From Beroe ovata (taxonomy: Eukaryota > Ctenophora > Nuda > Beroida > Beroidae): a stretch of 63,589 nucleotides of DNA. The notes below the pieces were generated by a model. That model did not search any database, was not told the DNA's origin, and worked only from the letters and a program-made list of their open reading frames with translations. How positions within the stretch are numbered: the first letter of the stretch is position 1; every line of letters starts with the position of its first letter. The position numbers and the translations under genes are program-made. The DNA is taken from contig CAMPET010000220.1 of NCBI GenBank assembly GCA_946803715.1, forward strand, positions 20,430-84,018, in the 5' to 3' direction. Shown here in pieces: positions 1-10,888 of this stretch.

Positions 1-63
1 TCCCCTCTGCTAACTCCCCCCTCTTTACCTCCCTCTCCGCTAAGTCCCCCTCACCTCTGATAG

Positions 64-2441
64 GATATTCTGAAAGCTGAGTTTGAGGAGTGGACGATGT
101 CAGATGTTAGTTGTTGGGAGAGGTCTCCCCTTGTCGCGTTTGTGAGCTGTGTGGTGAACCACGAGGTCGTACACCCCTACGTGTTCAGGTAATTGCCTTC
201 TGTTACCATGGTGTTACCATGGAAACGTGGTGATTGTCGAGTGGTTGGGAACGCATCACAGCATCACAAGCGCGCGGGGTCTTCATTATCATGGTAGTGC
301 ATGGATTGTGGATACCTATTGCTTTATTGGATGTCTGACGTCTGTCATGTGCGTAACTTCAAACTTCACATCTGAGAAAGAATTGGAATTTTCCGATGAG
401 CCAGCTCAATAATTTCTACAGATTAACTGCCATCTTACGGTGAAACCTAGTGATTGTGATAGAAAAGAGGAGAAAAGTAGTCTCCGAACTCTGACGCTTG
501 GTAACCATGGTAACCATGGTAACAACCACTTGTTCAGATCGTACGATATCCCGTCTGATAAAAAGGTAGTGTACCGGGGAGGGTACAAGCATCTGCTGNT
601 GGTGTTACCATGGAAACGTGGTGATTGTCGAGCGGTTGGGAGCTCTGCACAATGTGGGCGTGGCTTCATGGCGAGTATAAACACTTTATGTTAGTAAAAA
701 GGATTGCTATTTGAGTATTTGTATTGTGAGAGCAGGAAAGATGATTTGGTGGAAAATTTTCCATTATTGTGATAGTAAAGAGGAGAAAAGTGATCTCCGA
801 AGTCTGATACCATGTTCTGATACCATGGTCTCCGAAGTCCGTAACCTTGGTAACACTGTAACAGGATAACACCCGCATAACCATGGTAACAACCACTTGT
901 TCAGATCGTACGATATACCGTCTGATAAGAAGGTAGTGTACCGGGGAGGGTACAAGCATCTGCTGTGGGAGAGTCTGAGGGCATCGACCGCAGCTCCCAG
1001 CTATTTCGGGGAGCATGAGATTGGATCTGATGTGCACATTGATGGAGCTCTGCTCTACAATAACCCAACGGGTTAGCTTGTTAATGAACATTGTATAATG
1101 TACTTCTTATAGCTTTATAGATGTACATTGTCTAAATTATGTATTATCCTTTTCAATTCTAGATGTATCAAATTCTAGGATACAGCGCATTGCGTCAGGT
1201 TTTGTCTTTCATGACGTTGTGACTTATCTTCAGACATCTTAAGAGTTAGGACAAGTCACCTCTTGAGTTGAATTAAAGGACACACAGCGACAATCGGCAT
1301 AGGCTGATGTCAAAATCATATAGTTGCCACGTTTTTGGGAAAAACCTGGATCAAAAGCATGAACTCGCAGTATCTAATTAACATTTGAAATTCAATTACT
1401 TTGCAGATATACTCGAACCATTGTTCCTAAATATAGCACCATATCGTAATTCTATGATAACATGTCCTGTAACTTTAACCATTGAAATAATTCTTGAGAA
1501 GCAGTCACTCAGAACCAGATAAATTGCCTCGGAAAATACCCTAAAACCTGTTCTACCACTGTTTTTTCCTGTGAATCATGAAATTGATTTACATTCCAAC
1601 ACAGCAAGTAGAACAAGTTAAAACGAACCACTCCTTTGAGTCGTCATGGTAACTTTGAATTCACGCCAACTTATATCTCGGTCCGTTTGCTAAAGGAAGA
1701 ATTTCAGTCCAAGGAGTTTGAACTATTAGGTACTATCTAGATGGAACTAGCTACTTAGTGTTACGTGTCTGAACTAACAATATCTATATCACAGCTCTAG
1801 GACTGAGAGAAGCGAGGAGGGTGTGGCCCAATGAGACCCCTCAGTGTGTTGTTTCCATAGGATCTGGCAAGTTGCCATGGCAATACCGTACTGTGGAGGC
1901 TAAGCCATCGTCTCTACTTGACACTATGCATCACGTGAGTTTACAAGATTCATCGTTCTCGGTCAAAGAACGTTGTTACTGTTGAATTAGATCAAGTTTC
2001 TATGTTATATTGCGGTGAACAATGACGTCATTCTCAGGTGATAGCAGGTGCCACAGAAACTGAGACAACTCATCTGACACTGGCGGATCTCCTGAACAAA
2101 CAGAACTACTTCAGATTCAACCCACAAATCAAGGAGGTAAGATGGAGATTCTCTTTCTTTTATGACTCTATTGAATAAAACAGTTATTGATTACTGCGGA
2201 CAATCGGCAACTACAGACTTAAATTTGATTCACTAAGGTGCAGTAACCAATTGTTTGAATAATCATATTCCAGATCACGCCATTGGACGAAATCAGCACA
2301 TCAGTATTACAGAATCTGATACTGCAGACTGATAACTTCATCAAGTGGAATGCTGATAAGTTTGCAGCGTGCAGTGAAGCACTGCTGGTTAACGGGAAAC
2401 CACCTGATGATTTGTGGACCAAACTAAACAAACAGCTATGA
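64..2441 (+). CDS. PNPLA8: Calcium-independent phospholipase A2 gamma-like (patatin family), 3' part
   Basis: Patatin-like lipase that would hydrolyse membrane phospholipids, in vertebrates at mitochondria and peroxisomes. Exons read: 64-188, 905-1071, 1795-1934, 2038-2136, 2274-2441, all GT-AG with matching phases. The first visible exon ends HPYVFR and continues SYDIPS, as in PNPLA8 (PYVFRNY). Exon 905-1071 has RASTAAPSYF and then the catalytic-aspartate motif DGALLYNNP. The next exon gives a WP..PQCVVSIGSG stretch equivalent to the conserved VSLGTG segment. The N-terminal half, including the GXSXG serine, lies left of the window. A second truncated copy of the 905 exon occurs at 538-598 and is treated as an assembly duplication. 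Family membership is firm; the exact orthologue is inferred. Confidence 0.88.
189..904. repeat. Duplicated intron/exon segment around single N at 599 (probable contig overlap)
   Basis: The exon start ATCGTACGATAT and about 60 following bases occur twice, at 538-598 and 905-965, with two or three substitutions. The phrase GGTGTTACCATGGAAACG occurs at 210 and again at 601, directly after the N. Intron text around 460-530 and 770-895 is also partly alike. The first exon copy is cut off exactly at the N. Two slightly different contigs (alleles) placed in tandem explain this better than a real exon duplication. Confidence 0.7.
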
Positions 2442-2806
2442 AAAACACTAAACATGAACCAACTAAAGTTATGTTCCTGCGAGATTTAACTTATTTGATA
2501 GGGATTTTTGTAAATAGCTTATACCGATAGCATGATGCATTATATTGAAATTCAACACGGCATGTAGACAGACATGTATGACGTTTCATTGTCCACCCAT
2601 TCTTTCGCAACCGGAATCTTATTACCGGTTTCGAAACAAGGGTTAACGAATCCCATGAAAACATTTGCCACTGACATACCATGTCACAAGATATTTCGGT
2701 GCTTCGCGTCGGCGGCGGTAATATTGTGACGATTTTGAGACACGCGCAGCCGCGCGGCGCGCATTGTAGAAATCAGTGGACATAACTTGCATATTATCTC
2801 AGTAGC
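2442..2806. other. Intergenic spacer and probable uL10m promoter
   Basis: No coding sequence recognised. It separates the phospholipase stop from the next ATG by 365 bases. A GC-rich stretch with CGCGC palindromes (about 2735-2765) lies 40-70 bases before the next start codon, which would suit a small CpG-containing promoter; this is inference. Confidence 0.4.
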
Positions 2807-3848
2807 ATGGTTCAGTGTCAGCGATCGTTGACACCACTCGTGACATGCGTACGTCACATGGCAGTCGGATACAACTACAAAGTATCGAACAAGCGATGTT
2901 TTTACGATCCTAAACGGGGGGATGAGGCGGAGAGCAAGGTGAAGATACCCTTCAAAGAGAGGATTGAAAACATGTCAAGGGAGAGGAAATGGCAGCTCAG
3001 TCTGGTGGAGGATATCTTCAATAATTACCAGAACATCATCGCTTTTCATATGAAGTATCAACCTAGACAAGAGTATGAGTAAGTCGCTATCAATCCGCGG
3101 AAATTCATTAATTTGATTAAATTATCTCTATCTGAAGAAACAGTGTCGGAGAATATGATGAAACCAAATTCCTGATCTGACATGTTTCCCAGCGTTACTC
3201 ATCAGCAAGTTATATCTACAGGCAAAAGTTAGACTGGGATTTGGTTGACGAACTGCAAGGAACAACAATCCAGGGTAACTGGTATCCCAGACACTGTGTA
3301 ATGAATTACCTGAGACGATCGCCGTACATACACATGTTGCCGCTCTTTCAACACAGGACTGGGATACTTTATACCCACAATGAAGAGGAGGTGCAGAAGA
3401 TTTGCAAGTGAGGACTCGGGAAATTGGGGAACAGAAACAGGGGTGATATGAGGATTGAGGGTAGGGGTGTGATTGGCCGATCGGGGTTGAATGGGGTCAG
3501 TGGTGTGATCAAGATCTAGCGAGAATAAGGGGGTTGGCGTTGCTGGGATGGGTGTTTTCCCATATTCTGATTGGTGTTGTCGATAGAGGAGTTTAATGAG
3601 ATCACTGTTTCAGGATTCTGCTCAAGTCCCAGTACAAGAAACACCTGATCCTAGGCGGTCTCGTGGGTGGAAAACTGTACGGACCCACTGACTTGGTCCG
3701 GTTAGGAGAGCTGGAGGATAAGATAACAGAGCAGAGCAAACTAGTCGGACTTTTGTCTACCCCAGGTGTGACACTCTCACAGACACTCTCCCACACGTCG
3801 TCCAACCTGGCACTGGTTCTCCAACATCGACCATCGCCGGACAGCTAG
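2807..3848 (+). CDS. MRPL10: Mitochondrial large-subunit ribosomal protein uL10m
   Basis: Component of the mitochondrial ribosome stalk base. Exons 2807-3078, 3222-3407 and 3614-3848 give a 230-residue protein (human form is 261). The N-terminus is basic and free of acidic residues, as expected for a mitochondrial leader. Middle and C-terminal parts match uL10m: MLPLFQHRTGILY resembles the human LLPLFVGHNMLLV segment, HLILGGLVGG resembles the human PLLGG segment, and the protein ends with SSNLALVLQHRP where human has THSLLQHQP. Starting at ATG 2807 keeps the leader. An AATAAA is visible shortly after the stop near 3913. The neighbouring gene starts only 197 bases downstream on the same strand. 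Confidence 0.88.
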
Positions 3849-4044
3849 CATTCTGTGTTTGGGCGTTTGGTAGGGAATGAACTATGTGGGAATGAAATAT
3901 TAAGCGTTCATGAAATAAACTATGTTGTTCAATTATTGTTCATTTATTGTCGTTGTATGTGTTTCTATTCAGTACCGGTTCCTAGGGCTTTATCATGTGA
4001 TCACATATCTCAATAAACAACTCAATTGATCTCACTAGCAAGAT

Positions 4045-7000
4045 ATGTTATGTAGACGGTGTGTACCACTCTTACAACGATCAGCTGCCAGTAAACCCAG
4101 GAATAGAGCAGACACCACTGTGACCACACAGACACTCCTCAGACACTCCTCTACGTCCAAAGACACCACCATACGTGATCAGGTGACTATAATCATATTC
4201 TCCAGCAAGTTGATTATATATTTCGGCAACTATTCAGCGTTTTCCTGGATATATTGCGGGTTGGTTATCCGAAATCACATTCTCAGGGCAGCGAATCACG
4301 TGAGCTGGTTGCGGAAGATGAAGTAGATGAGCTGAAAAGTATATCCGAGTGCAACACAACCACGGATAGACGGGGATTTTATCGTCCACTGTCGTCGAAA
4401 ACACTCACCGGTCACAAGATACACCGTGAGTTTGACGGTCATTGACATGTTCCACCATAACCACGATTATCAAGCTGAACAAAAGAATCAAAGCCTCATC
4501 ATTTCAGCGCACAATCACATTGTGGACAAGCTGTACTGTGAAACCCAAGACAGAGAGATGAAATACTTAGGATTGGACTCGAGCCAGATGAGTTATGACG
4601 AGGAAACGGTTCTCAATACCATCAAACAGCCAAAGGTTGGTCATGATCCTCCCCAGGGTCCATCTTGTCATCAATCGGACACTGTGTCCGTGCAGGAACA
4701 GTTGACCGGTGGACGGATAAAATTTGGCAGCACTATCCAAATTGGCGCCCCGAATCTTTGCGGTTCTAGTTGTGGAGGTATGTTTTTGTTGGATTAAAAT
4801 GAAACACGTCTATTGCTTGCGCTCATTGAGTCGTTTCCAGGTTCAGGAGTTTATTGACGGACTTCAGGACAAGTACTTGGCAGAGTTGCCCGGCAGACTA
4901 GAGGGAGCACTGAAACAGGCCCAGAAAATCCGGAACTTCCGAATGTACCCACAAAACTTGATGGGACTAGATCCCTTCAACTACATACGAGAAGTTAGCA
5001 CTCAGACATCCTGTTCACTAACAGATAAATGCAATTTCCACTGCAGTGAATGCAATGATTGATATTGGCAAATCGGTGGGTACAATATACCAACTACTGT
5101 TCTCCTGTCCGCAGGAATTGGCAGCACAGGAACACATGAACGAGATGTTTCCTGGCGGAGAAACACGTGTTTCCACGGGAACGGCACTCAATAAACTCGC
5201 CCTGAAGAGCCCCCTCGACCTCCCATATCTATTGAAGAACGAGGGGTTCAGCACGGGCATCTCTCAGTTCTTCAAAATCTACTTCATGCAGGTAGAATTG
5301 CCCAGGGAAAGTGTGCTAATTTCCACGACTGCCATGGGATAAACTCGCGTGTTGAACAGTGCAATACGGCGCACCTCATTTGCGCGCGATGGTGCGACCT
5401 GTGACAATTTTGGCAGAGCAATGATGGCATTATATATGTAGAAATTCACATTATACAGTAATTAATTGATATAGTTATTAATTGATGACATCATGAAAGG
5501 GTAAGAGCGCGGGGACTGCCAAAGTTCGGAGTTTGAAGAACAGGGGATACGATCACGGAGTATCGGACAGAGCTCTGAGAAACAAAACTCTCGCAGCCCA
5601 TCTGCAAGACGTGAGTTAACCCGCTACTCTCAACTGTTTTCCAAGATCGAGATATCAGCGTAATCTTCGTCGGCAAGTTCCACGGTTGTTCTAGGATCAT
5701 CTTGCGTAGTATGAGGTGTCTCCAGATTTGAGTACACTTCATCATGATCATGATATTCGTTTGAAGTGGGTTTTGAGTGAGCGAGGTCAGAATAAGTGTT
5801 TTCTAAGTCAATAGCCTCGGATATGTCCACTTGTCCAGAATACAATTCCTCATCACTCACAGTCACACATTTCTTCTTGTTCATATCTCTCGTTTTTGTG
5901 GTTGACAAATGGTTGTACACAGAATCGTCATCTTCTCCAACAACGTCTTCTTCAACACGACCCAATGTTGCGTAAGTCATGTTTCCATGTGAACCACTCT
6001 CCACAGTGGTCGTCAATTTTGTGGTTTTGTTTAGAGTGGTTGACAAATGGTTGTAATCAGATTCATTTCCATCCTCAACACGACCCAGTGTAGCGTAAGT
6101 CATGTCCTCATGGTCGATAACAACAGAAGTTGCCTGGCTGAATGACTTTTGAACTGACCCACTCTCCACTGTGGTCAATTTTATGGTTGACAAATGGTTG
6201 TACACAGAATCACCATCTTCCTGACCAACAGCGTGGCCCAACGTGGCGTACGTTGAGTTCCCATCGTTACACACTGTATCACATGACTCAAGCTTGCTCG
6301 TGATTGGTTGAATATCTTCTTCAATCACCGCACCCGTTGGCTTACCCCCGCCAATGCCCGTATACAGCGATTCCTCTTGTTGCACCGCTGGTAAACCACC
6401 CATGACATGTTCCATAACAGCGAGTGTACTGTTCCCCCGATTCCTCATTCTCTTCCTCGTGTATAGAGTGCACGTAACCACGGCAACGACCGCAACCACC
6501 ACACCCACAACTTCTCCTACTATGGCGAGAGAAGACACACCCGAAGACGGGCGAACACACCTCGCGCCCTGCGCGCCATTCCGACAGACACGTGCCCCGG
6601 ACACTTTATCACACGTGTAGTATCGTGATGGGGTACACGATACGGAGCAATTCATGCCGTAATACCCCTCTGAACACGTGTCACACTCGAACCCACTCCA
6701 ACCGACTTCACATATCTTCTCGCCATGATCATTGCACGTGTATCTGCCCTGTGCAGATTCACACCGCACGTCACAGATCCACAGAGGGTAGTAATTGGGG
6801 GCACAGGAGTCGCAATTAGCACCGGTCCATCCAGTTTTACAGTCATTACAGTGCTCCCCGACTTTGTTTTCATTCCGGCACAACTGTCTCCCAGTTTCAC
6901 CATCGCACGTGTAAATGAGCGTCGGTTTACAATACTCTGAGCACGTGTGAGTGTAGAAGTGCGCGGCGCACTGGTTACAGCCCAGACCAATGAAATTGCT

Positions 7001-9139
7001 CGCACACTCTATGATTCGATAGCGCATGACTAGATACGCAACGTCAGTTTCAATTGTGTGATTCAACTTCTCTCTAGACGTACGTCCAGTGTTTTCCACT
7101 ATGTTCTCGTATGGTATAGTCAGCTGAACATCATGCAGTACTTCTGTTGCACCGTTCACACCCCAATTCAGTATTTGAAGTTTTAATGTCACTGTTGTAT
7201 TGGTCGGCAACCTAAATATGAACGGAGACTCAATTCCATCTATCCTTCGCAAATCAAATCGACCATCATTTAGCTCATCTTGTCTACTTGTTTCCGTCCT
7301 GTTAAACAGTGTGTTGTCGCCCGAGTCGAATATACGTATGTTAGCGAGAGATATGTCACACCCCGACTGCGGTGTGCTGCACGCTGTGTCCTTGAACCAG
7401 TTAATTTTGAGATCTGCCTGACCCTCGGCTTTCGTCTGGCAAACCTGGGCAAGAGCGGGGTGTGGTTACCTGAATTCGGTTCGGCACGAAATGAATATAG
7501 GATTATGTGTCATGTTGGGGATTGTAACACCCCCATGTGACTGAGAAATGTTTAGGAAATTGGGTCGTTCAAACTATATATAGGTATCTGATATCTATAG
7601 ATATCCACTTCAAACTAATTCAAATTTCCGTAGCTATCTTCTTCAAACTAGGTAGTACTAGTAGGTACCTATTGATAGTTAAAAGTTACTGCACTATAGG
7701 AAAACTATAGTTAGCCCAGTTACGCGTATGTGTACACATGGAAAAAAGGCGGATGGAAGGAAAAATAGACGCGCAATTGTTAGCAATTGTTAGCAGTTTC
7801 ACTGTAAAGTGCGCGTCTTTTTCTTTCCGTCCGCTCTTCCTTCCATGTGTACACATACCGGTTAGCTAAACTTTGTGTAGGAAGCACTCGCTTTAACTCA
7901 CCGTTGCAATCATAATCACCCACCACAACATTTCAGTCACAAGTCACTACTACGGTAAAATATGATAAGTTAATGCTCGAGAGATCAGGTCAGCACATAA
8001 TAATGATATGTCGGGAAACTTGACGGATAGTACCAATACGATATATATTATGGTGGTGGAAAACGTACGCCGTACGGATTAGCACTGCTGGAAGTGAAAA
8101 TCGTGGAAATCTTGAGTTGAGCATGTGTATTGTGTATCAATAATCAGGGTAACACCGAAGCATCCGAATGTATATCAGATATTCAGAGGTAGATGATCCA
8201 ACACCTTCTAGGTAACTCCTTCTAAGTAACACCTAAATAACACCTATATGACACCTTCTAAATTACACATCTTAATTTGATTTAGTTACAACCATTTCTC
8301 TTTGATCATTATCAGGTCTATCTGCGACATTTCGAGCTAATCAAAGAGCAGAAGTGGAATGTGCTTCTCGATTACATGGCTGAGAAGAAGGTCTCTGAGC
8401 TGATGACGTCATGCAGGAATGAGGAACCGGACCTTATCAGGGCGTGGTTTGATGTTAAGTTCCTGGAGAACATCAAGAAACCGAAGATTCTGTCCCACAT
8501 GGAGTTACCCCTCGGGGAACAGAAGTTTATTCAGGTATTAACACGTTGAGAGTCTGACACGTTCCTTCGTAAAACCGCACGACGTTACAACGATACGAAC
8601 AAACGCACCGACAAATTTCTTGTTTGCCTGAATGTGTGTGTGTGTATGCGTGTGTTTGTGTTTGTGACACAGACAAACACACACACATACACACAAACAC
8701 ACACACAGTGTTACTCAAGCACACTGATCTCAGGTTTTAGTGAGGTTCAGTGTCCGAGTGGAGTGTCTCCACCTAGTTGAGGGAGAGGGGGGAGAAAAGG
8801 AGGCGATAACTGGTCCCCAGGATATGATACACTATGTGGTTTTTGAGAGAGACATCAACGACATCCTCTCTAATTATCGGATCATTGACAAGGTAAACAT
8901 AGCTTCTACTGTTCATTCGGTAGTGATGTCATAAATTGAGTGATGATAATAACCCCGAATATTGTGAAGACCTAGGTGTGGTGAGTTCAGACTTCAGATT
9001 ATGAGCTGTATTGACCCAATATAAGCCACGCCACTTCCATCAGGTGAGGGAAGATGATATCGAGTTTTTCAAGAGGAACAGGTTAGACGAGGACACTCTA
9101 AACAGGACAGGGCCCCGGTTAGGGGACGTGATGTCATAA
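4045..9139 (+). CDS. MRPL45: Tim44-like-domain mitochondrial protein, probably ribosomal mL45
   Basis: Likely mitochondrial ribosome/membrane-tethering protein with a Tim44-like fold. Exons read: 4045-4182, 4287-4425, 4475-4635, a region around 4700-4785 whose junctions I could not resolve, 4841-4993, 5115-5291, 5500-5610, 8316-8534, 8734-8892, 9044-9139. The start MLCRRCVPLLQRS looks like a mitochondrial leader. The C-terminal half gives YDHGVSDRALRNKTLAAHLQDV, aligned with the human mL45 segment around DYDANFKIKDF...EAH, and later QDMIHYVVFERDINDI, aligned with KDVLEYVVFEKQLTNP. Phase 0 on both sides supports joining 5610 to 8316 across a 2705-base intron that contains a complete gene on the other strand. 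The N-terminal 250 residues are not recognisable, so this part could have another origin. Tim44 itself is the main alternative. Confidence 0.6.
5630..7931 (-). CDS. Single-pass receptor with tandem DSL-like domains and ITAM/ITIM-like tail, nested in an intron
   Basis: Two exons: 7902-7931 (MLWWVIMIAT) and 5630-7444, joined in phase 0 to give about 614 residues. The short first exon with VCQTKAEG makes a plausible signal peptide. An N-terminal C2/MNNL-like region (about residues 20-150) is followed by three cysteine-rich modules of DSL type, for example YTCNDHGEKICEVGWSGFEC, the spacing seen in Delta/Jagged. A hydrophobic segment rich in V/A (about residue 315) precedes the basic stop YTRKRMR. 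The cytoplasmic part holds about ten YxxL/I motifs: three copies of the pair YATL...YNHL, then YSDL, YSNL and YADI. By family logic it is a cell-surface ligand or receptor signalling through SH2 proteins. MITE copy 1 lies in its only intron. The start exon is my prediction; the main exon is very secure. Confidence 0.82.
7721..7864 (+). mobile_element. MITE-like hairpin element, copy 1
   Basis: A 144-base element whose ends are inverted repeats of about 45 bases, beginning TATGTGTACACATGG and ending with its complement. The core carries two copies of CAATTGTTAG. It has no coding capacity, as expected for a non-autonomous DNA transposon. It lies in the intron of the DSL gene and, on the other strand, in the large intron of the mL45-like gene. 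A near-identical copy in the opposite orientation is at 10215-10358. Confidence 0.8.
7932..8315. other. Intron 3' part / upstream region of the nested DSL gene
   Basis: No exon recognised on either strand. It should contain the promoter of the nested minus-strand receptor gene and the 3' end of the host intron, which closes with ATTATCAG at 8308-8315. Short repeats of the phrase ACACCTTCTA/ACACCTA occur at about 8200-8260. Confidence 0.4.
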
Positions 9140-9418
9140 TCCTTGTGTTTCACTATCATTATCCGGATATTCTCTGTAATCATTCTGAAACCTTCCTGTT
9201 TGCTGGCAGCTATGAAGCTGAACTGATTCCATACCAATGAACTCGTTTTTTAAGTTTTGAATATGATAATCGGGTTTATTGTTAGATGCTTATTAATTTA
9301 TTCTATCCTAGACTTCATTCAATGAATCATTGTTCGATTCCTCATTGCCACCCTCGCTCTTTTATGCGTCATATCTCAGTTTCTCATTCTATAATCGATA
9401 CTTCTTCTTTAGGTTCCC

Positions 9419-10195
9419 ATGTCTACAGTCAAACCCAACGTTAAGCTCACCCAGCATTCCTCAACCCGCAAGCCCGGTGTGGATTTCACCCGCCTGCCCG
9501 CCTACCAATACCGCCATGTTAATTGGAGTGACCTTAAGCACATGGACATCCCCGGACCCGAAATGAGGGGACCCCGGGTCCGGGCCACGCCCTGCCGGAA
9601 GGACGAGGAGTTCTCACGGATCCCCGAAACAAGTGCAAATTACCAGCCGCACATCTACCAGTTCAGTAGTCAGAGGGAGCGAAATGCAGCGAGCAGGGAA
9701 GTCAAGGAGGTGAAAGAGATCAAGAGCAAGATTGAAAACTGGGAAAACGTCACGAGAATCAATCTGTCGTATCAGGAAATAGGGGGAAAATTCCAATCTT
9801 TAATGTTGAGGAAGAAGTTGAGACAACTTATCAGGTGTGAGCAGCTCATCCTATCCGATAACCGACTGAGTGACCTCACTGAGTACACGTTTCCCTGCAT
9901 GCAGGTACTCAACTTGTCGCTCAACATATTCGATTCGTTTGGCAAGCTGCCAAAATGCCCGCAGCTGCGGGTTTTGAATTTGGCGGGAAACAAGATCTCG
10001 GGTATTGATGGAATTGGCAGGTTTTCTTCTCTGGAGGAGATCATTCTGAGGAATAATCCCCTGGTGTGGACCGTCCCTGAGTACAGGCACTTGCTGTTTG
10101 ATGCCCTGCCAGGCCTGGTTTCTGTCGATGGGATAACCCGACAGGGGCTGCCAGCTAGGGAGGATAACGGGAAGCCAGAACTTACCCGATCATGA
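9419..10195 (+). CDS. Intronless leucine-rich repeat protein (SDS22/LRRcap type)
   Basis: A 258-residue protein in one exon. The first 110 residues are basic and unordered in appearance, followed by an amphipathic lysine/glutamate stretch (EVKEVKEIKSKIENWEN). Four leucine-rich repeats follow, with the consensus LxxLxLxxNxL visible in CEQLILSDNRLSDL, MQVLNLSLN and QLRVLNLAGNKI. It closes with the C-terminal cap pattern NPLVWTVPEYRHLLFDALPG. Such proteins act as protein-binding scaffolds, often at cilia or phosphatases; here the role is unknown. The ATG at 9419 follows CTTTAG, so a 5' untranslated intron is possible. MITE copy 2 begins 20 bases after the stop, probably in the 3' UTR. Confidence 0.8.
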   Translation: MSTVKPNVKLTQHSSTRKPGVDFTRLPAYQYRHVNWSDLKHMDIPGPEMRGPRVRATPCRKDEEFSRIPETSANYQPHIYQFSSQRERNAASREVKEVKEIKSKIENWENVTRINLSYQEIGGKFQSLMLRKKLRQLIRCEQLILSDNRLSDLTEYTFPCMQVLNLSLNIFDSFGKLPKCPQLRVLNLAGNKISGIDGIGRFSSLEEIILRNNPLVWTVPEYRHLLFDALPGLVSVDGITRQGLPAREDNGKPELTRS

Positions 10196-10214
10196 ATCAG
10201 ATCAGGTATCACAT

Positions 10215-10358
10215 TATCCGGTATGTGTACACATGGAAGGAAGAGCGGACGGAAAGAAAAATACGCGCACTTTACAGTGAAACTGCTTACAATTGCTAAC
10301 AATTGCGCGTCTATTTTTCTTTCCATCCGCCTTTTTTCCCATGTGTACACATACGCGT
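10215..10358 (-). mobile_element. MITE-like hairpin element, copy 2 (inverted relative to copy 1)
   Basis: Reverse complement of the element at 7721-7864 with only a few differences, including the flanking CCGG and CGCG that mark the element ends. The two copies could pair as a long inverted repeat bracketing about 2.35 kb. No transposase is present. Confidence 0.8.
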
Positions 10359-10888
10359 ATCAGTTAGATGACAGTTACTGACACTGACAGTGGACGTCTA
10401 CAGTAGACACACCTTTGACGTGTGTATTGTGAACTGACGTGAATAAACTGTATAGAATGTAAATAGATATCTCGCATGGAACACAGGGAAGACACTGATT
10501 ATCATTTCCAATTTTCATAAGAAAAGGGTTAACATCATGATTATTTCATTTACATCACAAAAATGTAGATTATGAAAATATTCATCCTCTATCTGAATCA
10601 GAAACAAACAAAATCATACATTTTACACATGCTTAACTCTGAAGTTTAAAACAACTGTTAATATCCAGTCAGGTCTGTGTTCATGCATGCCTTATGCCCA
10701 TTCCACTTGCTTCACCCCCAAATGAGGCGAATTGTTGTACCCTTGTTGTTTCGGACCAATCTCTTCATTCACTTGAAAATCGATAAAAACTGTAAGAGAG
10801 AGAGTTCCATATGATCTCTATCTCCCCCGTTCCCCCTCTCCATCCTCCTCCCGTTCCCCCATCCTCTTCCCATTCCCCCATCCTCTTC
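10359..10888. other. Spacer between convergent genes
   Basis: No coding sequence seen. It contains an AATAAA near 10443 usable by the upstream plus-strand gene and a pyrimidine-rich CCCC/CTCTTCC tract at about 10820-10890, just past the 3' end of the minus-strand PDZ gene. Confidence 0.4.

Noticed and set aside
5896-6093. Small plus-strand frame opposite the receptor tail
   Set aside because: Shadow frame of the minus-strand repeated tyrosine modules.
7455-7540. A 28-base intron just before the receptor exon, with start MTHNPIF
   Set aside because: Too short to be spliced; the exon at 7902-7931 gives a proper signal peptide in matching phase.
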